Positions 16,806 through 26,765 of a stretch of DNA of 64,000 nt are shown here, piece after piece. Within the stretch, counting starts at the first letter, position 1. The number at the start of each line of letters is the position of its first letter. A program made the position numbers and the translations under genes. This stretch comes from Saltatorellus ferox (GTDB lineage Bacteria > Planctomycetota > UBA1135 > GCA-002686595). Where the stretch lies: the NCBI GenBank assembly GCA_007751475.1, contig CP036434.1:7383524-7447523 (forward strand), written 5' to 3'. The notes beneath the pieces are model-generated. The model was not told the origin of the DNA, searched no databases, and worked only from the letters and a program-made list of their open reading frames with translations.

Positions 16806-18665
16806 ATGCTGCTTCTCCTCGCGACCGCGTCCCTCATCGCCCCATCTCAAATCGAGACTCAAGTGCTCCTGGAGTGCGAGGCCTTCGACGAACTCGGCGG
16901 CTGGGTCCTCGACCAGCAGTTCATGGACCTCATGGGTTCGCCGTTCCTCTTGGCCCACGGGATGGGCTCGCCCGTGGAGAACGCGGCCACCGAGTTCTCC
17001 GTCGAAGCGCCCAGTAGCTATCGAGTCTGGGCACGAACGCGCGATTGGGTGGCGCCGTGGGGCAAAGAGGGCGCGCCAGGGCGGTTCCAGGTCCTCGTTA
17101 ACGGGGAAGCCGTGGACACCGTGTTTGGCACGGAAGGAGCGGGTTGGCACTGGCAGCGCGGCGGCGTCGTTCGCCTGGAAGGCCAGAACCGCGCCGAGCT
17201 GCACGATCTCACCGGTTTCGAGGGCCGCTGCGACGCGCTGCTCTTCGCGAGCGACCTCGAATGGACGCCGCCCGGTGACCCCGGAGCCTGCGAGGCCCTG
17301 CGCCAGGAACTGCTGGGCCTCCCGGAGGTCCCGACCGACCGCGGAAGCTTCGACCTCGTGGTCGTGGGCGGCGGAACCGCCGGAACCGCGGCGGCCGTGA
17401 CCGCCGCGCGCCTCGGGCTGAAGGTCGCGCTCATCCAGGACCGGCCCGTGCTGGGCGGAAACTCCAGCTCCGAGGTCCGCGTCTGGCCCGAAGGCCACGT
17501 GAACCAGAAGCCCTATCCGCGGCTCGGCGACGTCGTGATGGAGATCGTTCCGGTTCGCGGTCCGGACTCCAAGAACGCCCAGGGCGCCCATGTGTTCGAC
17601 GACGAGCGGAAGCTCGAGGTCTGCCGCGCGGAGCCGAACCTGACGCTCTTCCTGGAGAGTCGAATGAACGGTGCCCACGCCGAGAACGGCTCGATCCGGT
17701 CCGTGGTGTTCGAGAACGTCCGCACCGCCGAGCGCTCTGTCGTCCGCGGCGACCTCTTCCTCGACAGCACCGGCGACGGCGCGCTCGGCTTCCTCGTCGG
17801 CGCCGACTTCGAGCAGACCGACGAGGGCCACATGGGAGCCAGCAACCTCTGGAATATCCAGTGCCTCTGCGAGGACGAGGACCCGCTCTCCTCGGAGCTC
17901 GAAGCCGCGTGCGAACTCGCGACGTTCCCGCGGTGTGAGTGGGCGGTCGACCTGCGCGAGCGCCCTTTCCCCGGGCGCGAGCAGGGGAGCCGCGAGCCCC
18001 AGGCCGGTGCGAAGCCGATCAGCCTCGGGAACTGGTTCTGGGAGAACGGCTTCGATCGCGACCCGATCCACGAAATGGAGCGCATCCGCGACCAGAACTT
18101 CCGGGCCATGTACGGCGCCTGGGACGCCATCAAGAACGTCGAGAAGCGCTATCCCGCCCACAAGCTGGGCTGGGTCGCCTACATCGCCGGAAAGCGCGAG
18201 TCGCGCCGCCTCCTCGGGGACGTGATCCTGACCGGCGAGGACCTCCGCGACGGCACGGTGTTCCCCGATGGCTGCTTCCCCTGCACCTGGGGCATCGATA
18301 CGCACCACCCGAACCCGAAGTACGCCCAGGGCCACGAGGGCGAGGAGTTCATCGCCGACTACACCCACGGCAAGGGCTACGTCTATCAGGGGCCCTACTG
18401 GGTGCCCTATCGGTGCCTCTACAGCCGCAACATCGGGAACCTCTTCATGGCCGGTCGGGACATCTCCGTGACCCACGAGGCCCTCGGGGCCGTTCGCGTG
18501 ATGAAGACGACCGGCGCGATGGGCGAGGTGGTCGGCATGGCCGCGGCCGTGGCGCGGAAGCACGGATGCAGCCCGAGGGCGGTCCACGACGATCACCTCG
18601 ATGAGCTCTTCGCGGCCATCGAAGCGGGCGCGGGGAAGCGCTCGGACCAGCCAGCGGCACGCTGA
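16806..18665 (+). CDS. Exported FAD-dependent oxidoreductase
   Basis: 619 residues; ATG 16806 follows GGAAGG at a good distance and the gene starts 10 bases after the previous stop. A short signal peptide is followed by about 150 residues that look like a carbohydrate-binding jelly roll (LLECEAFDELGGWVLDQQF, YRVWARTRDW). The FAD-binding Rossmann motif is FDLVVVGGGTAGTAAAV, followed by VLGGNSSSEVRVW; a second part contains DLFLDSTGDGALGFLVGA and NLFMAGRDISVTHEALGAVRVM. This is the FAD_oxidored type abundant in planctomycetes, where it sits among sugar-processing genes. The substrate is unknown. Confidence 0.85.
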   Translation: MLLLLATASLIAPSQIETQVLLECEAFDELGGWVLDQQFMDLMGSPFLLAHGMGSPVENAATEFSVEAPSSYRVWARTRDWVAPWGKEGAPGRFQVLVNGEAVDTVFGTEGAGWHWQRGGVVRLEGQNRAELHDLTGFEGRCDALLFASDLEWTPPGDPGACEALRQELLGLPEVPTDRGSFDLVVVGGGTAGTAAAVTAARLGLKVALIQDRPVLGGNSSSEVRVWPEGHVNQKPYPRLGDVVMEIVPVRGPDSKNAQGAHVFDDERKLEVCRAEPNLTLFLESRMNGAHAENGSIRSVVFENVRTAERSVVRGDLFLDSTGDGALGFLVGADFEQTDEGHMGASNLWNIQCLCEDEDPLSSELEAACELATFPRCEWAVDLRERPFPGREQGSREPQAGAKPISLGNWFWENGFDRDPIHEMERIRDQNFRAMYGAWDAIKNVEKRYPAHKLGWVAYIAGKRESRRLLGDVILTGEDLRDGTVFPDGCFPCTWGIDTHHPNPKYAQGHEGEEFIADYTHGKGYVYQGPYWVPYRCLYSRNIGNLFMAGRDISVTHEALGAVRVMKTTGAMGEVVGMAAAVARKHGCSPRAVHDDHLDELFAAIEAGAGKRSDQPAAR

Positions 18666-18801
18666 CGAGTGCGCCCGAATCCTGTCTGTCCTGACCGACA
18701 GACATGATTCAACTCTCATCAATACAGAGCCAAGTTTTCAGTCTGCCTACCGATAGTGCACGGTATGCCGCATAACAGCGGCCTCGCACCCGTATCGGTT
18801 T

Positions 18802-19002
18802 ATGAAGTCGCTCCGCATTTCCCTCGCTTGCCTCGCTGTCGCCACCCTCGCGGGCGGCCTCAGCTTCCTCCCCGAGAACCTCTGGTGGTCCCTCCCGAAC
18901 GCTTGGGACGGCGCCCTGAGGATCGTCTGCGTTACGGGCCTCCTCGGGTTTGCGGTCGCCTTCATGGTGAGCCTCGACCGCCAGTCGCTGGTCAAGTCGT
19001 AG
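18802..19002 (+). CDS. Small membrane protein
   Basis: 66 residues with two hydrophobic helices (about residues 5-24 and 38-58) and a basic N-terminus. It lies just upstream of hemE on the same strand with a 121-base gap. No family recognised; the length and composition make a real gene plausible but not certain. Confidence 0.45.
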   Translation: MKSLRISLACLAVATLAGGLSFLPENLWWSLPNAWDGALRIVCVTGLLGFAVAFMVSLDRQSLVKS

Positions 19003-19123
19003 GCCGGGCCACCCGCCGAGGGCGGAAGCGCGCATCTGATCGGCCCGACCGGCCGATACCCCCTATAATCACGGCTCCCCCTCACGCCGAGGGGAACCAT
19101 GCCCCAGGGCCTCTTTTGCCGCT

Positions 19124-20173
19124 ATGAACTCCCGCCAACGCTTCCTCGCCGCCTGCCGGCGCGAGGAGACCGACCGCCCACCCGCCTGGATGATGCGCCA
19201 GGCTGGCCGCTACCTCCCCGAGTACCGCGAGGTCCGCAGCGGGTCCACCTTCCTCGGCATGGTCCACGATTCCGATCGCGCGGCCGAGGTCACGATGCAG
19301 CCGATCCGCCGCTACGGCCAGGACGCGGCCGTGATCTTCTGCGACATCCTGGTTCCGCCCGCTGCGATGGGCATGGACGTCGAGTTCATCGAGGGCCAGG
19401 GCCCGGTCCTCGGCCCGCCGATCCGCAACCGCGAGGCCGTCGATCGACTCCAGGACTTCGACGCGAACGACGCCACCGGGTTTCTCGGCGACTCGATCCG
19501 AAAGGTCAGGGCTGAACTCGGAGACGAGCGCGCCATCATCGGCTTCTGCGGCGCTCCGTTCACGGTCGCCAGCTACATGGTCGAGGGCCAGTCCTCCCGC
19601 AACTTCGAGAACACCAAGCAGATGATGCTCGGCGACCCCGAGACCTTCGATCGCCTGCTCACGCGGGTGACGGACAACTCGGTCGGCTACCTGAAGATGC
19701 AGGCCGACGCCGGCGCGGACGTGCTCCAGATCTTCGACTCGTGGGGCGGCGCCCTCTCGGCCGAGGTCTACCGCGAGCGGCTCTTCCCCCACGTCCAGCG
19801 CCTCGTCGCCGAGGCCAAGGGCTTCGGCGTCCCCGCGATCCTCTACGTAAACGGCTGTTCGCACCTCCTGGAGGTCATGGCCGACACCGGCGCCGATGTC
19901 CTCGGCATCGACTGGCGCGTGAACCCCGCCGAGGCGATCGCCCGCGTCGGAGACCGCGTCGCGCTCCAGGGCAACCTCGATCCCTGCACGCTCTTCGCGC
20001 CGCCCGACGTCGTCCGCCGCGAGGCCGCGAAGAACCTCGACGCCTTCACGGACCAGCGCGGCTACATCTTCAACCTGGGGAGCGGCATCCTGCCGAAGAC
20101 GCCCCTCGAGAGCGTCGCCGCCCTCTGGGAGACCGTCCTCGGAAGCCCCCTGCCCGAGGCGGCCACCGCGTGA
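19124..20173 (+). CDS. hemE: Uroporphyrinogen decarboxylase
   Basis: 349 residues, normal family length. It converts uroporphyrinogen III to coproporphyrinogen III in the cytoplasm. The N-terminal signature PPAWMMRQAGRYLPEYR with the substrate-contacting arginines is intact, as are GFCGAPFTVASYMVEG, LQIFDSWGGALS and GNLDPCTLFAP. It is the first gene of a tight haem operon; its stop overlaps the GTG of hemN by four bases (GTGA). Confidence 0.97.
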   Translation: MNSRQRFLAACRREETDRPPAWMMRQAGRYLPEYREVRSGSTFLGMVHDSDRAAEVTMQPIRRYGQDAAVIFCDILVPPAAMGMDVEFIEGQGPVLGPPIRNREAVDRLQDFDANDATGFLGDSIRKVRAELGDERAIIGFCGAPFTVASYMVEGQSSRNFENTKQMMLGDPETFDRLLTRVTDNSVGYLKMQADAGADVLQIFDSWGGALSAEVYRERLFPHVQRLVAEAKGFGVPAILYVNGCSHLLEVMADTGADVLGIDWRVNPAEAIARVGDRVALQGNLDPCTLFAPPDVVRREAAKNLDAFTDQRGYIFNLGSGILPKTPLESVAALWETVLGSPLPEAATA

Positions 20174-21582
20174 GCGATCGCCTCGAAGTCCCGAAGGAGC
20201 TCCTGCAGCGCTACGCCACCTCGGCGCCGCGCTACACGTCGTATCCGACCGCCATCGACTGGGAGAAGGACCCGGAGAAGGCCTTCGATCCGGCGCAGTA
20301 CGAGGCGCGACTCGCCGCGGCGGCCGAGGCGCGGCCCGACGAGCCGCTCTCGCTCTACACGCACGTCCCCTACTGCGCGGAACTTTGCCTCTTCTGCGGC
20401 TGCAACGTCCAGATCAGCCGCTCGGACGAGCGGCGCGAGCGCTACCTCGAAGCCGTCGAGGACGAGCTCCAGTTTCTGGAGCGCACCGGCATCCAAGAGC
20501 GCCCGGTCCAGCAGTTCCACTGGGGCGGCGGCACGCCGACCAGCCTCACATCGCCGCAGATCGAGCGCCTCTTCACCTCGATCATGTCACGCTTCCGCTT
20601 CGCCAAAGGCGCGGAGGTCTCGATCGAGGTGGACCCGCGCGTGACCACCCATGAGCAGGTCGAGACGCTGTGCCAGCTCGGCTTCACGCGGATCTCCATG
20701 GGCATCCAGGACTTCCAGCCGGACGTTCAGAAAGCGATCAAGCGCGTGCAGTCCGAGGAGCAAACGCGCGCGCTGATCGACGCGTCGCGCGCCGCCGGCA
20801 TGACCTCGGTCAACGTCGACCTGATCTACGGCCTGCCGCACCAGACCCGCGCCAGCTTCGCCGAGACCGTCGCCAAGATCCTGGAGATCCGCCCCGAGCG
20901 CGTCGCTCTCTTCCACTACGCGCACGTGCCGTGGATGAAGAAGCACCAGAACGCGATGGACATCGACGCGATGCCGAACGCCGGGGACAAGCTCGATATC
21001 TTCGCGGACTCGATCGCCGCGTTCAGCCAAGCGGGCTACGTCTACCTCGGCCTCGACCACTTCGCGCTGCCGGACGACGAGCTGAGCCTTGCCGCCAAGG
21101 ACGGCTCGCTGCACCGTAACTTCATGGGCTACACGACCCAGCGCGGCCGCGAGATGGTTTCCCTCGGCGTGTCCTCCATCGGCGAGATCGACGACACCTA
21201 CGTCCAGAACGTCGCGAACGAGCCCGAGTACGTCGCGCTCACGAGGGAGCGCGGCTACGCGACCTATCGCGGGCACAGAATGTCAGCCGAGGACAGGCTG
21301 CGCCGCGACGTGATCCTCGAGCTCATGTGCAACGGGCGCATCGATAAGCCGCGCATCGAGGCCGAGCACGGCATCGTGTTCGACGAGACGTTCGCGATCG
21401 AATTGACCGAGCTCGAGCCCATCGCCGCCGACGGCCTCGTGACTCTCGGCAGCGACCTGATCGAGCTGACCGACATCGGACAGGTGCTGATGCGCAACGT
21501 CGCCGTTCCGTTCGACCGATACATGCGCCTTCGGAAGGCCCGCGGCGAAACGACCTCGAACACCTTCTCGAAGACCCTCTAG
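20170..21582 (+). CDS. hemN: Oxygen-independent coproporphyrinogen III oxidase
   Basis: 470 residues from the GTG that overlaps the hemE stop; the longer open frame upstream runs inside hemE and is not coding. It is a radical SAM enzyme converting coproporphyrinogen III to protoporphyrinogen IX without oxygen. The cluster motif is CAELCLFCGC, the HemN-specific C-x3-C-x2-C-x-C. The conserved YTSYPTA, WGGGTPTSL, NVDLIYGLPHQT and LGLDHFALPDD blocks are all present, which marks a true HemN rather than a HemW-like protein. Confidence 0.97.
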   Translation: MSDRLEVPKELLQRYATSAPRYTSYPTAIDWEKDPEKAFDPAQYEARLAAAAEARPDEPLSLYTHVPYCAELCLFCGCNVQISRSDERRERYLEAVEDELQFLERTGIQERPVQQFHWGGGTPTSLTSPQIERLFTSIMSRFRFAKGAEVSIEVDPRVTTHEQVETLCQLGFTRISMGIQDFQPDVQKAIKRVQSEEQTRALIDASRAAGMTSVNVDLIYGLPHQTRASFAETVAKILEIRPERVALFHYAHVPWMKKHQNAMDIDAMPNAGDKLDIFADSIAAFSQAGYVYLGLDHFALPDDELSLAAKDGSLHRNFMGYTTQRGREMVSLGVSSIGEIDDTYVQNVANEPEYVALTRERGYATYRGHRMSAEDRLRRDVILELMCNGRIDKPRIEAEHGIVFDETFAIELTELEPIAADGLVTLGSDLIELTDIGQVLMRNVAVPFDRYMRLRKARGETTSNTFSKTL

Positions 21583-21597
21583 CCTGATTCCCTTTCC

Positions 21598-23172
21598 ATG
21601 CCGTTCTCCACGGGCAACACCGCTGACCTCGTCGATGCCATCGTCATCGGCGCCGGCCTGACCGGTCTGAGCTGCGCGCACACGCTTCGCCAGCGCGGAT
21701 TGCGCGTGCTCCTTCTGGAGGCGGGGAAACAGGTCGGCGGCGTCGTCGGCACCATGGAAGCGGGCGGCTTTCTCTTCGAGAGCGGCCCGAACACGGTCCC
21801 TGCCAGCGCGCTTCATCTGCGCGCCGCGGCGGAGTCCCTCGGGATCGCCAACCAGCTCGTGACCTCGAAGCCCGAGGCGAAGCGCCGCTTTCTCTTCCAG
21901 GACGGCGGCCTGCACGCGCTGCCGTCGGGACCCGGCTCGTTCCTGAAGACACCGCTGCTCTCGCGTCGTGCGAAGCGCCGCGTCATGGGCGAGCCGTTCC
22001 GCAAGTACGTCCCGCCGCCCAAGGGCGCGCCGGAGCCCACGTTCGAGGCGTTCCTCACCGAGCGCATCGGCTCCGAGGCGACGCGGACGCTGGCGGGAGC
22101 GTTCGTGCGTGGCGTCTACGCGGCCGAGATCGAGGACCTGGGCTCGACGAGCGCTTTCCCGCGACTGACGGCGCTCTGCGCCGAGCACGGAGGACTCGTC
22201 CGCGGCATGATCGCCCGCGGGCGCGCCGCGCGGAAGGCCCGCAAGGACGGCACCGCCGTCGAGGCGCCGGGCCCGCGCACCTCGCCGACGGACCTGATCT
22301 CGTTCACCGGCGGTTTCGGCGTGCTCACGGATGCGTATCGCCGCTCGCTGAAGGACTCCGTGTCGCTCAGCACACCGATCCAGGAGATCGACCGCGGACC
22401 GGGCGGCTGGCGCGCGGTGCTGGAGAGCGGCGAGGCGCTGAGCTGCCGCGAGCTGGTGCTCGCGGTGCCCGCGCCGGCGGCTTCGCCGCTGCTCGCGATG
22501 TGCGCGCCAGAGCGGCTCGACACCAGCGCACTCGATCGGATTCAGCACGCAGCCGTCACGGCGGTCCACCTCGGCCTCGAGGGCGCTCCGCTCCCCCCGG
22601 GCTTCGGCTACCTCGTGCCGCCCGATGAAGCCGCGCGGCGCGACCCGCGCACTCCGCGGGTGCTCGGCACGCTCTTCGTCTCGAACATCTTCGGTGGCCG
22701 CGCGCCGTCAGGCACCAGCTCGATCACGGCGATGTTCCGGGGCGGCGACGTGGCGGACCTCGTCGGCGATGACCTGGTCGATCGTGCCGTGGTCGAGCTG
22801 GAGAAGGCGCTCATCGGCTACGAGGCGGTCACGCCGGGTGCGCCGGAGCGCAAGACGCGGCCCCGAGTCGTCGCGAGCCGCGTCCAGCGCTGGACGAACG
22901 TCATCCCGCGGTACGCGCCCGGGCACGCCGCCGAGATGACGAAGCTCGTCGCGAGCCTGGAGCGCGCGCTTCCGGGGCTCCATCTCGCCGGCAGCTACCT
23001 GGGCGGCGTGTCCGTGGACGATCGCATCCGGGTGGGCAAGGAGACGGCGGAGCGCATCGCCGAGCGCCTCGCTCACCTTTCGGAACTCCGTGGGGGTGCC
23101 AGGGACAAGCGCGCGCCGGAAGGCGCTGCGGAGCCAGGCGCGGTCGGGAGCGACCGCGGAGCGGCGTCATGA
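21598..23172 (+). CDS. hemY: Protoporphyrinogen oxidase, HemY type
   Basis: 524 residues. FAD-dependent oxidase or dehydrogenase that makes protoporphyrin IX. The dinucleotide-binding motif is VIGAGLTGLSCAHTLRQRG, followed by LLEAGKQVGGVV and FLFESGPNTV. The C-terminal flavin motif is LHLAGSYLGGVSVDDRI. With hemN directly upstream, the classical protoporphyrin-dependent route is more likely than the coproporphyrin route. The gene follows hemN by 15 bases and overlaps hemX by four bases (ATGA). Confidence 0.93.
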   Translation: MPFSTGNTADLVDAIVIGAGLTGLSCAHTLRQRGLRVLLLEAGKQVGGVVGTMEAGGFLFESGPNTVPASALHLRAAAESLGIANQLVTSKPEAKRRFLFQDGGLHALPSGPGSFLKTPLLSRRAKRRVMGEPFRKYVPPPKGAPEPTFEAFLTERIGSEATRTLAGAFVRGVYAAEIEDLGSTSAFPRLTALCAEHGGLVRGMIARGRAARKARKDGTAVEAPGPRTSPTDLISFTGGFGVLTDAYRRSLKDSVSLSTPIQEIDRGPGGWRAVLESGEALSCRELVLAVPAPAASPLLAMCAPERLDTSALDRIQHAAVTAVHLGLEGAPLPPGFGYLVPPDEAARRDPRTPRVLGTLFVSNIFGGRAPSGTSSITAMFRGGDVADLVGDDLVDRAVVELEKALIGYEAVTPGAPERKTRPRVVASRVQRWTNVIPRYAPGHAAEMTKLVASLERALPGLHLAGSYLGGVSVDDRIRVGKETAERIAERLAHLSELRGGARDKRAPEGAAEPGAVGSDRGAAS

Positions 23173-24008
23173 TGGCGAACCTCATCCAGGCGCTCACGGT
23201 CTTCTTGCCGAGCGGCTATCTCATCGCGGCGCTGCTGTACGCGATGGCGTTCGCGGGCGAAACGGGTCCCGACGTCCGTCGCTATCGTCCGCCTCTCCTC
23301 CGCACGCTCACGCTGCTGCACCTCGGACTGTTCGTGCTCCACGGCATGGCGACGGGCGGATTCCCGGTCTTCGATGCCTGGCTGTCCCTCTCTTCGGTCG
23401 CGTTCGCACTGGTCACCCTCTTCGCACTCGTCACCTGGCGCCATGACCAGGCGACCGTCGGCGCCCTCGTGCTGGTCGTCGTTGCCGCTCTCCAGATGCT
23501 CGCCAGCATGTTCGGGCCGACGGACGCGATCGCCATCGAGCGCTCGACCGAAGCGGGCGCCGCCACCGGTATCCACGTGGTCACCGCGGCCGTCGCGTGC
23601 GCTGCGCTGATCCTCTCGGGGCTCTACGGCTTCCTCTACCTGACGCTGCTGCGTCAGATGAAGCGGCAGACCTTCGGCGCGATCTTCCGCCAGCTCCCCG
23701 ACCTGACGCAGCTCGTGCGCATGACGCGGCGCGCGGCGCTGGCGGGCTTCCTCGGGATGACACTGGGCGTCAACGTCGGCATCGGCGTCGCCCACGCCAA
23801 GGGCACCGTCGGCTTCCAGTACACCGACCCGATCGTACTGCTCACGCTCTCCGTCTGGCTGCACTTCGGGCTCATCGCGTTCTCGGGCAAGATCCGCGGC
23901 CTCACGGCCCAGCGGGCCAGCATGGCCGCCGTCGCGGGGCTGACCGTGCTGGTCGCGACGCTGCTCCTCGCCGTCGTTCCCGGGGCCACGTTCCACACGC
24001 TGCGCTGA
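23169..24008 (+). CDS. hemX: HemX/CcsA-like polytopic membrane protein
   Basis: 279 residues with eight predicted transmembrane helices and conserved histidines (LLHLGLFVLHG, GIHVVTA, VWLHFGLIAFSGK). It resembles the cytochrome c assembly (CcsA/CcmC) superfamily but lacks the tryptophan-rich WWD loop. Its place directly before hemA matches the Bacillus hemX gene, whose product affects the level of glutamyl-tRNA reductase. A role in haem handling or HemA control is inferred from position. Confidence 0.78.
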   Translation: MMANLIQALTVFLPSGYLIAALLYAMAFAGETGPDVRRYRPPLLRTLTLLHLGLFVLHGMATGGFPVFDAWLSLSSVAFALVTLFALVTWRHDQATVGALVLVVVAALQMLASMFGPTDAIAIERSTEAGAATGIHVVTAAVACAALILSGLYGFLYLTLLRQMKRQTFGAIFRQLPDLTQLVRMTRRAALAGFLGMTLGVNVGIGVAHAKGTVGFQYTDPIVLLTLSVWLHFGLIAFSGKIRGLTAQRASMAAVAGLTVLVATLLLAVVPGATFHTLR

Positions 24009-24021
24009 GGCTTGCGGTCGA

Positions 24022-25278
24022 ATGGAAACACTCGAAGACCTCGTCCTCGTGGGACTCTCCCAGCGCACGGCTCCCGTCGCCGTGCGCGAGCGGTACGCCG
24101 TGACGCCCGAGGACGCCTGCGACGTCGTCCGCCAGCTCGTGGCGTCCGATGCGATCGACGAGGCGGCCGTGATCTCCACGTGCAACCGCACCGAGGTCGT
24201 GGCGTCAGGACCCGACGGGTCGGCCGCGATCGCGCTGATTCGCTCGACGGTGCTTCGGAACATCGACGAGGCGCACGTGTACATGTTCACGGGCATCCGC
24301 GCGGTCATGCACCTCTTCCGGGTGGCCGCGGGGCTCGACAGCCTCGTGCTCGGCGAGAGCGAGATCCTCGGTCAGATCAAGCGCGGCTACGAGATCTCGA
24401 AGGAAGCGAACTGCCTGTCGACGCTGCTGGAACCGCTGCTGACCCAGTCGCTGATCGTCGGCAAGCGCGCGCGTAGCGAGACCTCCATCGGGCTCGGCTC
24501 GCTCTCGGTGGCGCGCGTGGGACTGGAGGTCGCGGCGCGGGCGCTGGGTCGCTACACAGGGCGCTCGGCGACGATCGTCGGCGCGGGTGAGACGGGGCTT
24601 CTGGCGGCCAAGCATCTACTGGACGCGGGCGTCTCGCGCCTCACGATCCTGAATCGCACGCTGGACCGCGCCGAATCGGCGGCGGTGGGTCTCGGGCCAA
24701 ACGTCGAGGCCGCAGGGCTGGATGCACTGACCGAGCGTCTTTCGCGCGCTGACATCGGCGTCGTCTGCGTGGATGGCACGAGCGCGCTCATCACGCCGAA
24801 GAGCCTCGATCAGCGGTACCTGTCGCGCCGCGACCAGCCGCTCATTCTCCTGGACCTCTCGGTGCCTCGCGCGGTCGATCCGGCCGTGGCGGACCTCGAC
24901 GGCGTGATCGTGTACGACCTCGACGCGCTTCTTCCGATCATCGAGGAGAACAAGCAGGGCCGCGCGGCCGCCGCCGAGGAGGTCGCGTCGATTCTCGTGA
25001 CCGAAGTCCACAAGTACCTCAGCCTGCGAACCTACGCGCGCTTCACGCCCGCGATCCATGGGCTGAAGGAGAGCTTCCGCGAGGAGCGCGAGCGGATCAT
25101 CGATCGCGTGACGAGTGGCCAGGCGACGCCGCGCGAGCTGGAGCTGGCGCACGCCATGGAGAAGCACTTCCTCGGGCTCGCGCTGGGCCAGCTCAAGGAG
25201 AGCGCGCGGCACACGCGGTCGGAGGCGGCGCTGGATCGCGCGTACCGGCGCTTCGTCGACGACCTGGGTGAGGCGTGA
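24022..25278 (+). CDS. hemA: Glutamyl-tRNA reductase
   Basis: 418 residues; first committed step of C5-pathway tetrapyrrole synthesis, making glutamate-1-semialdehyde from Glu-tRNA with NADPH. The catalytic Cys is in ISTCNRTEV, followed by GLDSLVLGESEILGQIK; the NADPH site is IVGAGETGLLAAKHL; a C-terminal helical dimerisation domain is present. hemL, the next enzyme in the pathway, is 38 kb away in this window. It overlaps the following sulfatase gene by four bases (GTGA). Confidence 0.97.
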   Translation: METLEDLVLVGLSQRTAPVAVRERYAVTPEDACDVVRQLVASDAIDEAAVISTCNRTEVVASGPDGSAAIALIRSTVLRNIDEAHVYMFTGIRAVMHLFRVAAGLDSLVLGESEILGQIKRGYEISKEANCLSTLLEPLLTQSLIVGKRARSETSIGLGSLSVARVGLEVAARALGRYTGRSATIVGAGETGLLAAKHLLDAGVSRLTILNRTLDRAESAAVGLGPNVEAAGLDALTERLSRADIGVVCVDGTSALITPKSLDQRYLSRRDQPLILLDLSVPRAVDPAVADLDGVIVYDLDALLPIIEENKQGRAAAAEEVASILVTEVHKYLSLRTYARFTPAIHGLKESFREERERIIDRVTSGQATPRELELAHAMEKHFLGLALGQLKESARHTRSEAALDRAYRRFVDDLGEA

Positions 25279-26759
25279 GCGCCGCCCGACGACGCTCACG
25301 CGGGCTCGGGCGCGCGGCCTTCGCCCTGGCTCTCGTCGCGGGAGCGGGCTGCTCGACGGAAGCGGACGACGCGCCGGTACCGCGGCATGTGGTCATGATT
25401 GTCATCGACACGCTGCGCGCGGATGCGCTCGGGTGCTACGGCGCCGAGGGGATCCTGGAGCCGGACGGATCGCGGAGGAGCCCGACGCCGAACCTCGACG
25501 CCTTGGGCGAACGGGGCATCCGCTTCGCCTCGGTCGAGAGCAGCTCCTCCTGGACCGTCACCTCCGCCGTGTCCTACCTCAGCGGCATGACGCCCATGGA
25601 GCACGGGGTCAATTCGAAGCTGATCAGCGCCATCCCGGACGACGTGCCGCTCTTGCCCATGGCGCTCGACGAAGCCGGCTTCGAAACCGCGGCCTTCGTC
25701 TGCAATCCGATGCTCGGGCCGAAGCTAGGCTTCGACCGCGGCTTCGATACGTTCGATCGAGACAAGTTCGCGCCCGCGGCGCCCGCCGTCAACAAGGCGC
25801 TGGCCTGGGCGAAGGAGCGCGTCGCGGCTTCGCCGGATCGGCGGCTTTTCCTCTACGTGCATCTGTTCGATCCGCACTGGCCCTACGACCCGGCACCCGA
25901 AGAAGCCGCGCGCTTCGCGCTGCCGGAGTCGCCGCTCTCGCCGGAGCAGCAGGTCACGGCCAGCATGGGGGCGCTCACCGGGAACGTCGAGGCGGCCCAG
26001 CAGCTCCTGGACTGGGTGCCCTGGTGTCTCGACGCCTACTCCGCGTGCGTGACCACGGCGGACCGCGAAACCGGGCGGCTGCTGAAGGGACTCGAGGCCC
26101 TCGGCATCCTGGACGACGCGCTGGTCGTCGCCACCTCGGACCACGGCGAGGAGTTCGGCGAGCACGGGGCGATCGGGCATGCGAAGCAACTCTACGCCGA
26201 GAGCCTGCGCGTGCCGCTCCTCATCGCCGGGCCCGGCATTCCCTCGGGAAGGCTCGCCACGGAGCCGTCGGAGCTCCGGAACCTGGCAGCGACGGTGTCC
26301 AGTCATCTGGAGCTGAACGGCGAGTGCCGGGTACGGGGCCTCGACCTCCTGGATCCCGCGGCGCGAGCGCGAGGGGCAAGCCAGGACCACGTGGCCGCGG
26401 TCCAGCAAGGAATCCTGCCGAGGGAGGAAGGCGGCTTCCGGCGCGTCCTCCAGATGATGAGCCTGCGGCGCGGCCGGGAACGCGCCATCGTGGGATTCGA
26501 AACTCGCTTCGAGGGAGGCGAGGCGTGGATCGAGACGCTCGACGAATCGGGCTACAGCCTGGGGCGGCGGCGGGCCGATCTCACGGGCGCGGAGGGGCCG
26601 ATCCTGCCTCTTCTGGCGGAGCTCCAGGAGCGGGCCGAGTCCGCGCGGCTGGGCGCTGAGCTCGGCGCTTCGGACCTCGATGAACGCAAGACCCAGCTCC
26701 GGGAGCTCGGCTATTTCGGAGCCTCCGAGGACGACGAGACCGACGACGAGCAGCGCTGA
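25275..26759 (+). CDS. Sulfatase-fold lipoprotein hydrolase
   Basis: 494 residues from GTG 25275. A lipoprotein signal ends at AGAGC. The alkaline phosphatase/sulfatase core is clear: VVMIVIDTLRADALGCYG (metal-binding Asp), SPTPNLDALGERGIRFA, a Ser/Thr-rich active-site strand SSSWTVTSAVSYLSGMTPMEHG, and VVATSDHGEEFGEHG. The usual C/S-x-P-x-R formylglycine motif is absent and the aligned nucleophile is Thr (WTVTS). Such enzymes are not necessarily sulfatases and may cleave phosphate or phosphonate esters. It is translationally coupled to hemA, an odd place for it. Confidence 0.83.
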   Translation: MSAARRRSRGLGRAAFALALVAGAGCSTEADDAPVPRHVVMIVIDTLRADALGCYGAEGILEPDGSRRSPTPNLDALGERGIRFASVESSSSWTVTSAVSYLSGMTPMEHGVNSKLISAIPDDVPLLPMALDEAGFETAAFVCNPMLGPKLGFDRGFDTFDRDKFAPAAPAVNKALAWAKERVAASPDRRLFLYVHLFDPHWPYDPAPEEAARFALPESPLSPEQQVTASMGALTGNVEAAQQLLDWVPWCLDAYSACVTTADRETGRLLKGLEALGILDDALVVATSDHGEEFGEHGAIGHAKQLYAESLRVPLLIAGPGIPSGRLATEPSELRNLAATVSSHLELNGECRVRGLDLLDPAARARGASQDHVAAVQQGILPREEGGFRRVLQMMSLRRGRERAIVGFETRFEGGEAWIETLDESGYSLGRRRADLTGAEGPILPLLAELQERAESARLGAELGASDLDERKTQLRELGYFGASEDDETDDEQR

Positions 26760-26765
26760 CCCCTC

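Noticed and set aside
16593..18722. 709-codon minus-strand open frame opposite the FAD oxidoreductase
   Set aside because: Composition is that of a GC-rich shadow frame; the plus strand encodes a recognisable FAD enzyme.
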